Shown here in pieces: positions 33,560 through 41,786 of a stretch of 64,000 nucleotides of DNA (its first letter is position 1; each line of letters begins with the position of its first letter). The stretch is from SZAS-103 sp036496805 (GTDB lineage Bacteria > Pseudomonadota > Gammaproteobacteria > Xanthomonadales > Xanthomonadaceae), in the NCBI GenBank assembly GCA_036496805.1, contig DASXKN010000026.1, forward strand, positions 124,001-188,000. Direction: 5' to 3'. Under the pieces are notes generated by a model. It saw only the letters and a program-made list of their open reading frames with translations, was not told where the DNA came from and ran no database searches. The translations under genes and the position numbers were made by a program.

Positions 33560-33899
33560 CGCATGGCAGCAGGCCGGTACCACTGCATGCGGACGTTCCA
33601 CTCGACCGGACCGATGCCATGCAGCAGCAGCCACGCACGACGAACGCCGGAGCCCTGACGGAAGGGTGCCTGATCGCCGCAGCCGGCATGGCGGTTCGCG
33701 ACATGCGAACGCCGCCAGCGTCTCCAGGACCGTGCCTTCCGCTCCGGAACGGGAAACGGAAGCACGCATTCCCGTGCGCGCACCTGCACGAACCATCGTC
33801 GACCGCGCAATTCGCCGCGCCCGGGGTTAACCTGAGCGCGCGGACGCCGGTTCGATCGGAACCTGCCCCGCAGGGAATGGCGTACGACGGATCGACACG
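33560..33899. other. Gene-free stretch with a strong hairpin
   Basis: This 340-base gap before the PAS/GGDEF gene contains no convincing gene. Its clearest structure is a hairpin at 33689-33717 whose inner stem is GTTCGC-GACAT-GCGAAC with an outer five-pair stem across a two-base bulge; it may end the transcript of the small membrane gene. An eight-base palindrome GGTTAACC sits at 33825-33832. The promoter for the PAS/GGDEF gene should lie here, but I could not place it. Confidence 0.4.
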
Positions 33900-36791
33900 A
33901 TGGAAAGCTCAAGGTACGAGATCGAGTTCCACCACGTGTTCGAACGCATCACCGATGCGTACGTCGCGCTCGACCGCGAGTGGCGCTACACCTTCGCCAA
34001 CACCAGGGCCTGCGAGATGCTAGGCCGCAGCGCGCCCGACCTGATCGGCAAGCGGATCTGGACCGAATTCCCGGAAGCCGCCGACCACCCCTTCCGCGAA
34101 GCCTGCGAGAAGGCGATGGGCGAACAGCGCGCGGTCTTCCTGGAGACCTGGTACGCGCCATTCGAGCGCTGGTTCGAGATCCACATCCATCCCTCGACGG
34201 ACGGATCGACGATCTATTTCGTCGACATCACCGGCCGCAAGCAGATCGAGGAAACGCTGCGTCGCAGCCGCACCATGCTCGACGAGGCGCAGCAGGTCGC
34301 GCACATGGGCAGCTGGGAGTGGGACATCGCCGGCAACTCGGTGAGCTGGTCGAGCGAGCTGTACCGCATCTACGGCCTCGAACCCGGGCAGCACGCCGCC
34401 ACCTTCGAGGGCTACCTCGCGCTGGTGCATCCGCTCGACCGCGAGCGCGTGCAGGGCATCATCCGCAAGGCCTGCGAGGACCAGGTGCCTTTCGAGTTCG
34501 ACGAACGCGTCGTCCGCGCCGACGGTTCGATCCGCACCCTGCACAGCAACGGCATGGTGGTCGTCGACGCGCAGGGCCGGCCGATCCGGATGCTCGGCGC
34601 CTGCCAGGACATCAGCGAGCGCCGGCGTTCCGAGCGCATCGAAGCGGTCCACCACGAGATCCTCGAAGGCATCGCCGCGCAGCGCCCGCTGGCCGAAAGC
34701 CTCGAGCGGATCGCGCGGCTGCACGAGGAGCTCAATCCCGACGCACTGTGCTCGGTGCTTTTGCTCGACGAAGACGGCGAGCACGTCGTGCACGGCGCCG
34801 GCCCGAGCCTGCCCGACGCCTACAACCGGGCGATCGACGGCATGGCGATCGGCGAGGCGCATGGCTCCTGCGGCACCGCGGCCGTCCGCGGCGAACGCGT
34901 GGTGGTCACCGACATCGGCACCCACCCCTATTGGGACAACTACCGCGAGCTCGCCGCGTCGTTCGGGCTCAAGGCGTGCTGGTCTTCGCCCGTGCTCGGC
35001 CACGACGGCGGCGTGCTCGGCACCTTCGCCGTCTACTACCGCACCCATCGCGAACCGACCGCCGATGAATTGCGCGACATCGACCGCATGCTGCCGATCA
35101 CGGTCACCGCGATCGAGAGCGCACGCCTGGTCGGGCGCATGTACGAGCGCGACCGCTTCTTCGAACTCTCGTCCGAGGTGTACTGCATCTTCGACCCGCG
35201 CACCCAGCGCATCGTCCAGGTCAATCCCTCCTTCACGCGGGTGACCGGGTTCGCTGCGCAGGAATTCGCCTCGCGCCACTACGGCGACTTCGTGCACCCG
35301 GACGATCGCATGGTCGCGGCCAATGCCGTCGGCGTCGTGTCGTCGGAAGGCGGCCGGGTGAGCGCCTTCACCTACCGCTTCCTGTGCAAGGACGGCAGCT
35401 ACCGCTGGCTCGAATGGGAGGCGGTGGGCGCCACCGACGGCTTCGTCTACGCCGCCGCGCGCGACATCACCGAGCGGCGCAGGACCGAGGAAGAGCTGGC
35501 CTATGTCGCCAGCCACGACGTCGTCACCGGCCTGCCGCACCACCTGGTCTTCGAGCGCACGCTGGCCGGAATGCTGTCCGACCCGATCGCCCCGGTCTGG
35601 CTGTTCTTCGTCGGCCTCGACCGCTTCCAGACCATCAACGAATCGATGGGCCACGTGATCGGCGACGAACTGCTGCAGGTCGTGGCCGAGCGCCTGCGCA
35701 CGACGCTGGGCGACGTGGGCCACATCGCGCGCTTCACCGGCGACGAATTCGTCATCGCATCGACCGCCGTGGACGGCAGCTCGGCGATGATGCTCGCCGA
35801 AAGCCTGCGCGCGGTGGTGGCGCGGCCGATCGAGCGCGACGGCTATCGCCTGATGCTGACCGCCAGCATCGGCATCAGCCATTCGCCCGAGCACGGCCGC
35901 GCACCGAAGGAACTGCTGCGCCGCGCCGAGGCGGCCATGACCCGCGCCAAGCGGCAGGGGCGCGACAGCGTCTGCGAGTTCTCGATCGAGCAGATGCAGG
36001 ACATCGAGGATCGTCTCGTCCTCGGCGGCCACCTGCGCGGTGCGATCGCGCGCGGCGAGCTCGCCCTGCACTACCAGCCGCACCATCGCGCCAGCGACCG
36101 CGCGCTGACCGGTTTCGAGGCGCTGGTGCGCTGGAACAGCCGCGAGCTCGGACCCACGCCGCCGGCGCGCTTCATCCCGATCGCCGAATCGCTGGGCCTG
36201 ATGCCCGAAATCGGCGCCTGGGTGATCGACGAGGCCTGCCGGCAGGCGCGCGTCTGGATGGATCGCGGCCACGCCGGCTTCACCATCGCCGTCAATGTCT
36301 CCGCACAGCAACTGCAGCGCCCCGGTCTGGTCGCGCACATGCGAGAGGCGCTGCGCCGGCACGCCATTCCGGCGCAGGTGCTGGGCATCGAGCTGACCGA
36401 AAGCTCGCTGATGGAGAACATCGCGCGCGTCCGCGAAACCCTCGCCGAACTCAAGGCGCTGGGCGTCGCGCTGTCGCTGGACGACTTCGGAACCGGCTAT
36501 TCCAGCCTGTCCTACCTCAAGCAGTTCCCGATCGACAAGCTCAAGATCGACCAGAGCTTCGTGCGCGGCCTGCCCGACGACGGCGACGACGCCACCATCG
36601 CCCGCACCATCGTCGCGATGGCCCACCAGCTGCGCATGGTGGTCGCCGCCGAGGGCGTCGAGACCGAGGCCCAGGCCGCCTTCCTGATGGGTATCGGCTG
36701 CGACGAGCTGCAGGGATTCCAGCTTGGGCGACCGCTGGCTGCGGATGAGGCCGAGAGGTTTTTCGCCCAGGATCGCGGACCGCATCGCTGA
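33900..36791 (+). CDS. PAS-PAS-GAF-PAS-GGDEF-EAL cyclic-di-GMP protein
   Basis: A 963-residue soluble protein. Two PAS domains come first (about 8-115 and 130-245), then a GAF domain (about 255-400; SGTAA-type GSCGTAAVRGERVVVTDI is typical), a third PAS/PAC (about 415-540, ending AARDITERRRTEEEL), GGDEF (about 545-700) and EAL (about 710-960). The GGDEF motif is TGDEF with otherwise normal context; EAL is intact (FEALVRW, DDFGTGYSSLSYL, LKIDQSF, AEGVE). It may make or break c-di-GMP depending on its ligand. It appears to be a single-gene unit. Confidence 0.92.
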   Translation: MESSRYEIEFHHVFERITDAYVALDREWRYTFANTRACEMLGRSAPDLIGKRIWTEFPEAADHPFREACEKAMGEQRAVFLETWYAPFERWFEIHIHPSTDGSTIYFVDITGRKQIEETLRRSRTMLDEAQQVAHMGSWEWDIAGNSVSWSSELYRIYGLEPGQHAATFEGYLALVHPLDRERVQGIIRKACEDQVPFEFDERVVRADGSIRTLHSNGMVVVDAQGRPIRMLGACQDISERRRSERIEAVHHEILEGIAAQRPLAESLERIARLHEELNPDALCSVLLLDEDGEHVVHGAGPSLPDAYNRAIDGMAIGEAHGSCGTAAVRGERVVVTDIGTHPYWDNYRELAASFGLKACWSSPVLGHDGGVLGTFAVYYRTHREPTADELRDIDRMLPITVTAIESARLVGRMYERDRFFELSSEVYCIFDPRTQRIVQVNPSFTRVTGFAAQEFASRHYGDFVHPDDRMVAANAVGVVSSEGGRVSAFTYRFLCKDGSYRWLEWEAVGATDGFVYAAARDITERRRTEEELAYVASHDVVTGLPHHLVFERTLAGMLSDPIAPVWLFFVGLDRFQTINESMGHVIGDELLQVVAERLRTTLGDVGHIARFTGDEFVIASTAVDGSSAMMLAESLRAVVARPIERDGYRLMLTASIGISHSPEHGRAPKELLRRAEAAMTRAKRQGRDSVCEFSIEQMQDIEDRLVLGGHLRGAIARGELALHYQPHHRASDRALTGFEALVRWNSRELGPTPPARFIPIAESLGLMPEIGAWVIDEACRQARVWMDRGHAGFTIAVNVSAQQLQRPGLVAHMREALRRHAIPAQVLGIELTESSLMENIARVRETLAELKALGVALSLDDFGTGYSSLSYLKQFPIDKLKIDQSFVRGLPDDGDDATIARTIVAMAHQLRMVVAAEGVETEAQAAFLMGIGCDELQGFQLGRPLAADEAERFFAQDRGPHR

Positions 36792-36833
36792 GGCCTCGCG
36801 GCGATCGATGCCGTTTGCCGCGTCGGCTGCTCC

Positions 36834-38513
36834 CTACGCTCGTTGCGTGCGACCTTCGCTGATCCGCAGCGCCACCGCCTCGGCGACCTTGATGCCGTCC
36901 ACGGCCGCCGAAAGAATTCCGCCCGCGTAGCCGGCGCCCTCGCCGGCCGGATACAGGCCACGCGTGTTGAGGCTCTGGAAGTCCTCGCCGCGCGTGATGC
37001 GCACCGGCGATGAAGTGCGCGTCTCGACGCCGGTCAGCACCGCATCGTCCATGCCGAATCCCTTGATCTGGCGATCGAACGCCGGCAGCGCCTCGCGGAT
37101 CGCCGCGATGGCGTAGTCCGGCAGCGCGGTCGAGAGATCGCCGAGGCACACGCCGGGCTTGTACGAAGGCTGCACCACGCCGAATTCCCGCGATGCGCGC
37201 TGCGCGATGAAATCGCCGACGAGCTGCCCCGGCGCGCTGTAATCGCCGCCACCCAGTTCGTAGGCGCGCGCTTCCCAGAATCGCTGCAGCTCGATGCCCG
37301 CGAGCGGACCTTCGCCGTAGGGCGCGAAGTCGTCCGGTGTGATGCCGACCACGATGCCCGCGTTCGCATTGCGCTCGTTGCGCGAATACTGGCTCATGCC
37401 ATTTGTGACCACGCGGCCAGGCTCGCTGGCCGCCGCGACCACGGTGCCGCCCGGGCACATGCAGAAGCTGTACACCGAACGCCCGTTTTTCGCGTGGTGC
37501 ACGAGCTTGTAGTCGGCCGCGCCGAGCAGCGGATGGCCGGCCTGCGGCCCGAAGCGCGCACGGTCGATCAGCGACTGCGGATGCTCGATGCGGAAACCGA
37601 TCGAGAACGGCTTGGCCTCGACATGCACGCCACGCGCATGCAGCATCGCGAAGGTGTCGCGCGCGCTGTGCCCGAGTGCGAGCACGACATGGTCCGCGCG
37701 CAACTGTTCGCCGCTCGCCAGCACCACGCCGCGCACGTGCCGTTGCCCTTCCGCGTAGCTCTCGACCAGCAGGTCGTCGACGCGATGCCCGAAGCGGATC
37801 TCGCCGCCGAGCGATTCGATCTCCGCGCGCATGTTCTCGACCATCGACACCAGCCGGAACGTGCCGATGTGCGGCTTGCTCACGTACAGGATCTCGTCCG
37901 GGGCACCGGCCTTCACGAACTCGGTGAGCACCTTGCGGCCGTGATGCTGTTTGTCGCTGATCTGGCTGTAGAGCTTGCCGTCCGAGAACGTCCCCGCCCC
38001 GCCCTCGCCAAACTGCACGTTCGATTCCGGATCCAGCACCCGCTTGCGCCACAGCCCCCAGGTGTCCTTCGTGCGCTCGCGCACCTCCTTGCCACGATCG
38101 AGAATGATCGGCCGGAAGCCCATCTGCGCGAGGATCAGCCCGGCGAACAGGCCGCAGGGACCCATGCCGATCACGATGGGGCGATGCGCGAGGTTCTCCG
38201 GTGCGCGGGCGACGAACTTGTACGAGGTATCGGGCGTCGGCGAAATCTTTCCGCCCTTCCTCGCCGCGCCCTCTTTCCCGGCATCGGCCTCGGCCTCTGC
38301 CTCGCGCCGCAGGATCTCCGCCTCGCGCGGCGTCTCCACGTCCACCGCGTAGATCAGCGTGATGTCGCCGCGCTTGCGGGCATCGTGGCTGCGCTTGGCG
38401 ATGGTGAAGCTGGTCAGGTCTTCCCGCAAGATGCCCAAGCAAATGCAAATCGCGGCCGGAAGCGCCGAATCATCATGCGTCAGCGGAAGTTTTAGATCGG
38501 ATAGACGGATCAT
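36834..38513 (-). CDS. FAD-dependent dehydrogenase, COG2509 type
   Basis: A 559-residue cytoplasmic flavoprotein. After an N-terminal region (about 1-110) with a charged linker comes a Rossmann site, IVIGMGPCGLFAGLILAQMG, for FAD binding. NVQFGEGGAGTFSDGKL and the C-terminal YPAGEGAGYAGGILSAAVDG are landmarks of this uncharacterised dehydrogenase group. The substrate is not known. It starts three bases after the stop of the restriction-nuclease gene, so read-through from that island is likely; its own promoter may have been displaced when the island was gained. It is convergent with the PAS/GGDEF gene. Confidence 0.88.
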   Translation of the reverse strand: MIRLSDLKLPLTHDDSALPAAICICLGILREDLTSFTIAKRSHDARKRGDITLIYAVDVETPREAEILRREAEAEADAGKEGAARKGGKISPTPDTSYKFVARAPENLAHRPIVIGMGPCGLFAGLILAQMGFRPIILDRGKEVRERTKDTWGLWRKRVLDPESNVQFGEGGAGTFSDGKLYSQISDKQHHGRKVLTEFVKAGAPDEILYVSKPHIGTFRLVSMVENMRAEIESLGGEIRFGHRVDDLLVESYAEGQRHVRGVVLASGEQLRADHVVLALGHSARDTFAMLHARGVHVEAKPFSIGFRIEHPQSLIDRARFGPQAGHPLLGAADYKLVHHAKNGRSVYSFCMCPGGTVVAAASEPGRVVTNGMSQYSRNERNANAGIVVGITPDDFAPYGEGPLAGIELQRFWEARAYELGGGDYSAPGQLVGDFIAQRASREFGVVQPSYKPGVCLGDLSTALPDYAIAAIREALPAFDRQIKGFGMDDAVLTGVETRTSSPVRITRGEDFQSLNTRGLYPAGEGAGYAGGILSAAVDGIKVAEAVALRISEGRTQRA

Positions 38514-38516
38514 GCG

Positions 38517-39902
38517 CTAAGCTTCGTTGCAAACTGACGCAAACCGCGTTGTCTGGTAGATCAGCGACAGACTCTGGCTGGCGATTCGAATCTGACTTCG
38601 CCTGTGAAGATCCGGATTTCCGGTTGATGCGTTCTTGAGGCTTATTCCAGGATCATAGTAGACGACACCATCATGTACGGCTCTCAGGAAGAGCTCGAAC
38701 AAGGCTCCCTCGCCGACGAGAACTTCGCTTGCATAGCGATACTCTCGATGTGGATGGCTCGCCGGCTGACAAGGAACGTACACAGCGCGCGCATGCTTTG
38801 CCTTCCAGTGATCCATCAACTTCGCAAAACTCCACGACGCCGCCTCGACACCTCGGCCATCCACTAGTCTCAGTGCCCCATCAGATCTGAAGGTTCCTCT
38901 CTCACGGTTGTAGCCATCCAGAATCATGTGAATGTTGGTCCGCGAATGCGGCGGGCCACCAACCCGATAGATTCCGCCAAAGTTCATGCGATCAGCTCTT
39001 CCTCTTGTATCGGGATATCCCCACATACGAACGAAGGCATCTGCACCCTCGGCTGAATAGAACCCGCCTGTCGGCTCGGGCGTAAACAACGTCACTCGGC
39101 TAGCACCTGGTCGCATTGAATTCGGGACATTCCGAGCTTTCACCTCCCAGCCGTGGAAATCTGGCAATGCGTAGCCATTTGATCTGATACCCAGCTCCGC
39201 TTCGAGCGTGTACCCACCACAGTTTGTGGCATTGCACGGAACTCTGATCCCTTGGTTGTTCAATCGCCTAGATTCAATCCAACCGAGTCGGTGAATCCTG
39301 CAAAGCTCTGCCATCAATCTTTTGAAGCTGTCACCACCCTGATCTGGCTGGAGCGGCAAGATTGAAAAAGCACCATACGCATCGAAGGTAGACTCCCGCA
39401 ATTCGCGAACTGCACTTGCCTCGGGTGGGAGTGCCAGAGCAATGATCTGGCCATCTGGCCTGGGACCAAGAAGAAGCACACGCCCGGGATCGGTACCTCG
39501 CCGACCCTTGTCAAAAAGGAATGAAGGGGCCTCCAAACATCCCTTCAGGAAGCCTGAAAGTCGCACTTCCGGGTATTGCGGATAGGCAATCAATTTCGTC
39601 GCGCCAGCCGGAGCCAGGACTCCGTTAGGCGTAATCCATGCGAGCCGCACCGAACTGTGAAAAATTGGATTGGGCTTCCTGGTTGGCTTCGTCGAGGACG
39701 ATGTCACTGGAACGACATGTCCGGAGGGCAGCTTGCCCAACTGACTGAGATCAGCAGCAACATATACTTGGTTCTTGCTATTGGCATTTTGAGGCAAGAC
39801 CTTGAACAACAACTCGCTCGCGCAGTGTTCAATGAACATCTGGCGCACGCGATCAAGCGTTAGCTCAGTCAGCCATCTTTCGTAGTCGGAATAGTCGCGC
39901 AC
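38517..39902 (-). CDS. MvaI/BcnI family type II restriction endonuclease
   Basis: A 461-residue protein whose C-terminal half matches the MvaI/BcnI nuclease family: NCGGYTLEAELGIRSNGYALP followed by DFHGWEVKAR gives the PD-(D/E)xK type site, with the Glu-x-Lys of WEVKA. MvaI cuts CCWGG and BcnI cuts CCSGG. The N-terminal 200 residues are additional and may hold a DNA-recognition or dimer part. It is the last gene of the methylase-vsr-nuclease operon, 30 bases after vsr. Base composition is clearly more AT-rich than the flanks, in line with horizontal gain. Target inference: CCWGG, from the Dcm-like partner. Confidence 0.88.
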   Translation of the reverse strand: MRDYSDYERWLTELTLDRVRQMFIEHCASELLFKVLPQNANSKNQVYVAADLSQLGKLPSGHVVPVTSSSTKPTRKPNPIFHSSVRLAWITPNGVLAPAGATKLIAYPQYPEVRLSGFLKGCLEAPSFLFDKGRRGTDPGRVLLLGPRPDGQIIALALPPEASAVRELRESTFDAYGAFSILPLQPDQGGDSFKRLMAELCRIHRLGWIESRRLNNQGIRVPCNATNCGGYTLEAELGIRSNGYALPDFHGWEVKARNVPNSMRPGASRVTLFTPEPTGGFYSAEGADAFVRMWGYPDTRGRADRMNFGGIYRVGGPPHSRTNIHMILDGYNRERGTFRSDGALRLVDGRGVEAASWSFAKLMDHWKAKHARAVYVPCQPASHPHREYRYASEVLVGEGALFELFLRAVHDGVVYYDPGISLKNASTGNPDLHRRSQIRIASQSLSLIYQTTRFASVCNEA

Positions 39903-39932
39903 AAGTTCCCCTCAGACGACTCATTCTTCCCA

Positions 39933-40340
39933 TCAATCGCCGCGAATTCGACCAGCAAGCTTGAGAAGTCTTTTTTCATCAAGCTGGCACTCCCACACCA
40001 CGATTACTTTCCAGCCGATCCTCTGAAGCTGCTGCCTCACCCGCTTGTCGCGAGCGACATTCGCATCAAATTTTTCTTTCCAGAAATTCTTGTTTGACGC
40101 CGGGACGGTAGCAAATCTGCACCCACCGTGTCTGTGCCAAAAACAGCCGTGCACGAAGACGACTGCACCGTGCTTTGGCAGTACAAGATCAGGCTTTCCT
40201 GGAAGATCCCTTGGCGACAGCCTATAGCGGAAGCCGTGTCCGTGCAGGAAACAGCGAACAAGTAGCTCGGGCTTCGTATCTTGCCCGCGTATTCCGGACA
40301 TCATCCGGCTACGTGTGGCCTTGTCGACTACGTCAGCCAC
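39933..40340 (-). CDS. vsr: Very short patch repair endonuclease Vsr
   Basis: A 135-residue protein of usual Vsr length, starting with GTG. It carries the N-terminal signature TRSRMMSGIRGQDTKPEL, the Asp of GKPDLVLPKH and the catalytic loop VFVHGCFWHRH, with a zinc-binding Cys/His pattern. Vsr nicks DNA 5' of the T in T:G mismatches that arise when 5-methylcytosine deaminates, so it protects sites methylated by the partner Dcm-like enzyme. It lies six bases after the methylase stop and 30 bases before the nuclease gene, within one low-GC operon. Confidence 0.95.
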   Translation of the reverse strand: MADVVDKATRSRMMSGIRGQDTKPELLVRCFLHGHGFRYRLSPRDLPGKPDLVLPKHGAVVFVHGCFWHRHGGCRFATVPASNKNFWKEKFDANVARDKRVRQQLQRIGWKVIVVWECQLDEKRLLKLAGRIRGD

Positions 40341-40346
40341 ACGATC

Positions 40347-41609
40347 TTATGCAGCAAACATCTGCGATTGACTTACGCCAGTCCTCTCTCGCTCGATGAG
40401 GTCCGCAATGTGCGGCGTCATGATCCGGGCTACCTCAGCAACGACAGGAACGATGACAGAGTTGCCGAACTGCTTGTACGCACGCGTGTCCGACACCGGA
40501 ATGCGGAACGTATCGGGAAATCCCATCAGACGGGCACACTCCCGGGGTGTAAGACGACGAGGATTCTTGCGTGGCCCCTGCGAGACAAGAATTTCGGATC
40601 CATCCTTGTAGTAGCGCGCGGACAGCGTGCGTGCGACATCCCTCGCCGTGACGAGACCGAATCCGAAACCATTTCCCGCGGCTCGATGCTTGATGGCGTA
40701 GTCCTGCAGATACCGCCACAGGTTGTCCGTCAGTGTGTACTTCGCCTGCACGCGACCCTTCTTGCCTTCAAGGTAACGAGGCTCATGCTCTTCACTTCCA
40801 TCCTGGCGATGCAACACGACATCACCCAGGCGAGGGGCCGTTTCCATGCGTGGAAGCTGCAGGGCCTCCCAGCTGAAGCCTGTCGGCTCTCTGAAGCCGA
40901 CAATCATGATCCGCTCACGATGTTGCGGGACGAAGTGCCGCCCGTTGATGACCTTGTGGAACACTTGATAGCCGAGTTCGTTCCTCAGCACGTCGATGAT
41001 TGTGGAGAACGTGCGCCCCTTGTCGTGCCCCACCAGGTTCTTCACGTTTTCGAGCAGGAAAGCCTTCGGCTGCTTTTCAGCAATGATGCGAGCCACATCG
41101 AAGAAAAGCGTTCCCTGCGTCTTGTCGGAGAACCCGTGAGGACGGCCCAGCGCATTCTTCTTCGAGACACCTGCGATCGAGAACGGTTGGCAGGGAAACC
41201 CCGCCAGCAGGACATCGTGAGCCGGCACATCCCGCTCATCGATCTGTGTAATGTCTCCGACGAAGCAGTGACCAGGATCTGACGGGAAGTTTTCCAGATA
41301 TGTCTTCCGCGCGAAGTCATCCCATTCACATGTGAATACGCATCTGCCCCTGTACTGCTCGAACGCTCTTCTCATTCCACCGATGCCTGCAAACAGGTCG
41401 ATGAAAGTGAAGTCCCCATCGATTCGGGCATCGTCGTTGGCGGGTAGTGGCAATAGTCGCTGGCGGATCGCATCCCCGAGGTACTGGGGCGGATCGGTTT
41501 CGCCAAGCTGCCAGCGGCGAACTGTCCGCGCTGTGACTCCAAGCCTGTCAGCCACTTCCTTCTGGCTGAAGCGCTCGATAGCAATGTTCAAGAGCTGGAC
41601 GATCGCCAC
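40347..41609 (-). CDS. Dcm-like DNA (cytosine-5) methyltransferase with N-terminal HTH
   Basis: A 420-residue C5-cytosine methylase. Motif I is FIDLFAGIGGMRRAFE, the catalytic loop is LLAGFPCQPFSIAGVSKKN (Cys of PCQ), motif VI is FLLENVKNL, motif VIII QHRERIMIVGF, and QFGNSVIVPV is motif X. The core is close to E. coli Dcm by memory, so CCWGG is the expected target. The N-terminus holds a helix-turn-helix (FSQKEVADRLGVTARTVRRW, residues about 14-33), as in M.EcoRII/M.SsoII-type enzymes that repress their own gene. The frame runs to 41777, but I choose the GTG at 41609, since the extra 56 residues would overlap the palindromic operator and match nothing known. Confidence 0.9.
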   Translation of the reverse strand: MAIVQLLNIAIERFSQKEVADRLGVTARTVRRWQLGETDPPQYLGDAIRQRLLPLPANDDARIDGDFTFIDLFAGIGGMRRAFEQYRGRCVFTCEWDDFARKTYLENFPSDPGHCFVGDITQIDERDVPAHDVLLAGFPCQPFSIAGVSKKNALGRPHGFSDKTQGTLFFDVARIIAEKQPKAFLLENVKNLVGHDKGRTFSTIIDVLRNELGYQVFHKVINGRHFVPQHRERIMIVGFREPTGFSWEALQLPRMETAPRLGDVVLHRQDGSEEHEPRYLEGKKGRVQAKYTLTDNLWRYLQDYAIKHRAAGNGFGFGLVTARDVARTLSARYYKDGSEILVSQGPRKNPRRLTPRECARLMGFPDTFRIPVSDTRAYKQFGNSVIVPVVAEVARIMTPHIADLIERERTGVSQSQMFAA

Positions 41610-41622
41610 GGCTATTCTCTGG

Positions 41623-41647
41623 GAATGTTTGCGGACATTCTGTCCGC
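41623..41647. promoter_or_regulatory. Palindromic operator ahead of the methylase gene
   Basis: A perfect palindrome, GCGGACATTCTGTCCGC (41631-41647), overlaps a second inverted repeat, GAATGT-N6-ACATTC (41623-41640). They end 14 bases upstream of the chosen GTG start. The GGACA-N3-TGTCC core resembles the autorepression site I recall for SsoII-type methylases. Because the partner enzyme has an N-terminal helix-turn-helix, this is a good candidate for its self-repression site. Confidence 0.7.
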
Positions 41648-41786
41648 TTGGATTCCCCAAATCAAGCGGCGCACAAGCAAATATGCCGATACCCAGTCTC
41701 GCGTCGCGAGACTTGATTACTCCCAAGCTCCCACCATGGATACGAAGGTCGCGCTGGAAACTTGCGTGCCATGTCACTTTAGGAAA

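Noticed and set aside
41610..41777. Upstream extension of the methylase (56 extra codons)
   Set aside because: It runs through the palindromic operator and has no similarity to methylase N-termini; the GTG at 41609 gives a normal N-terminus.
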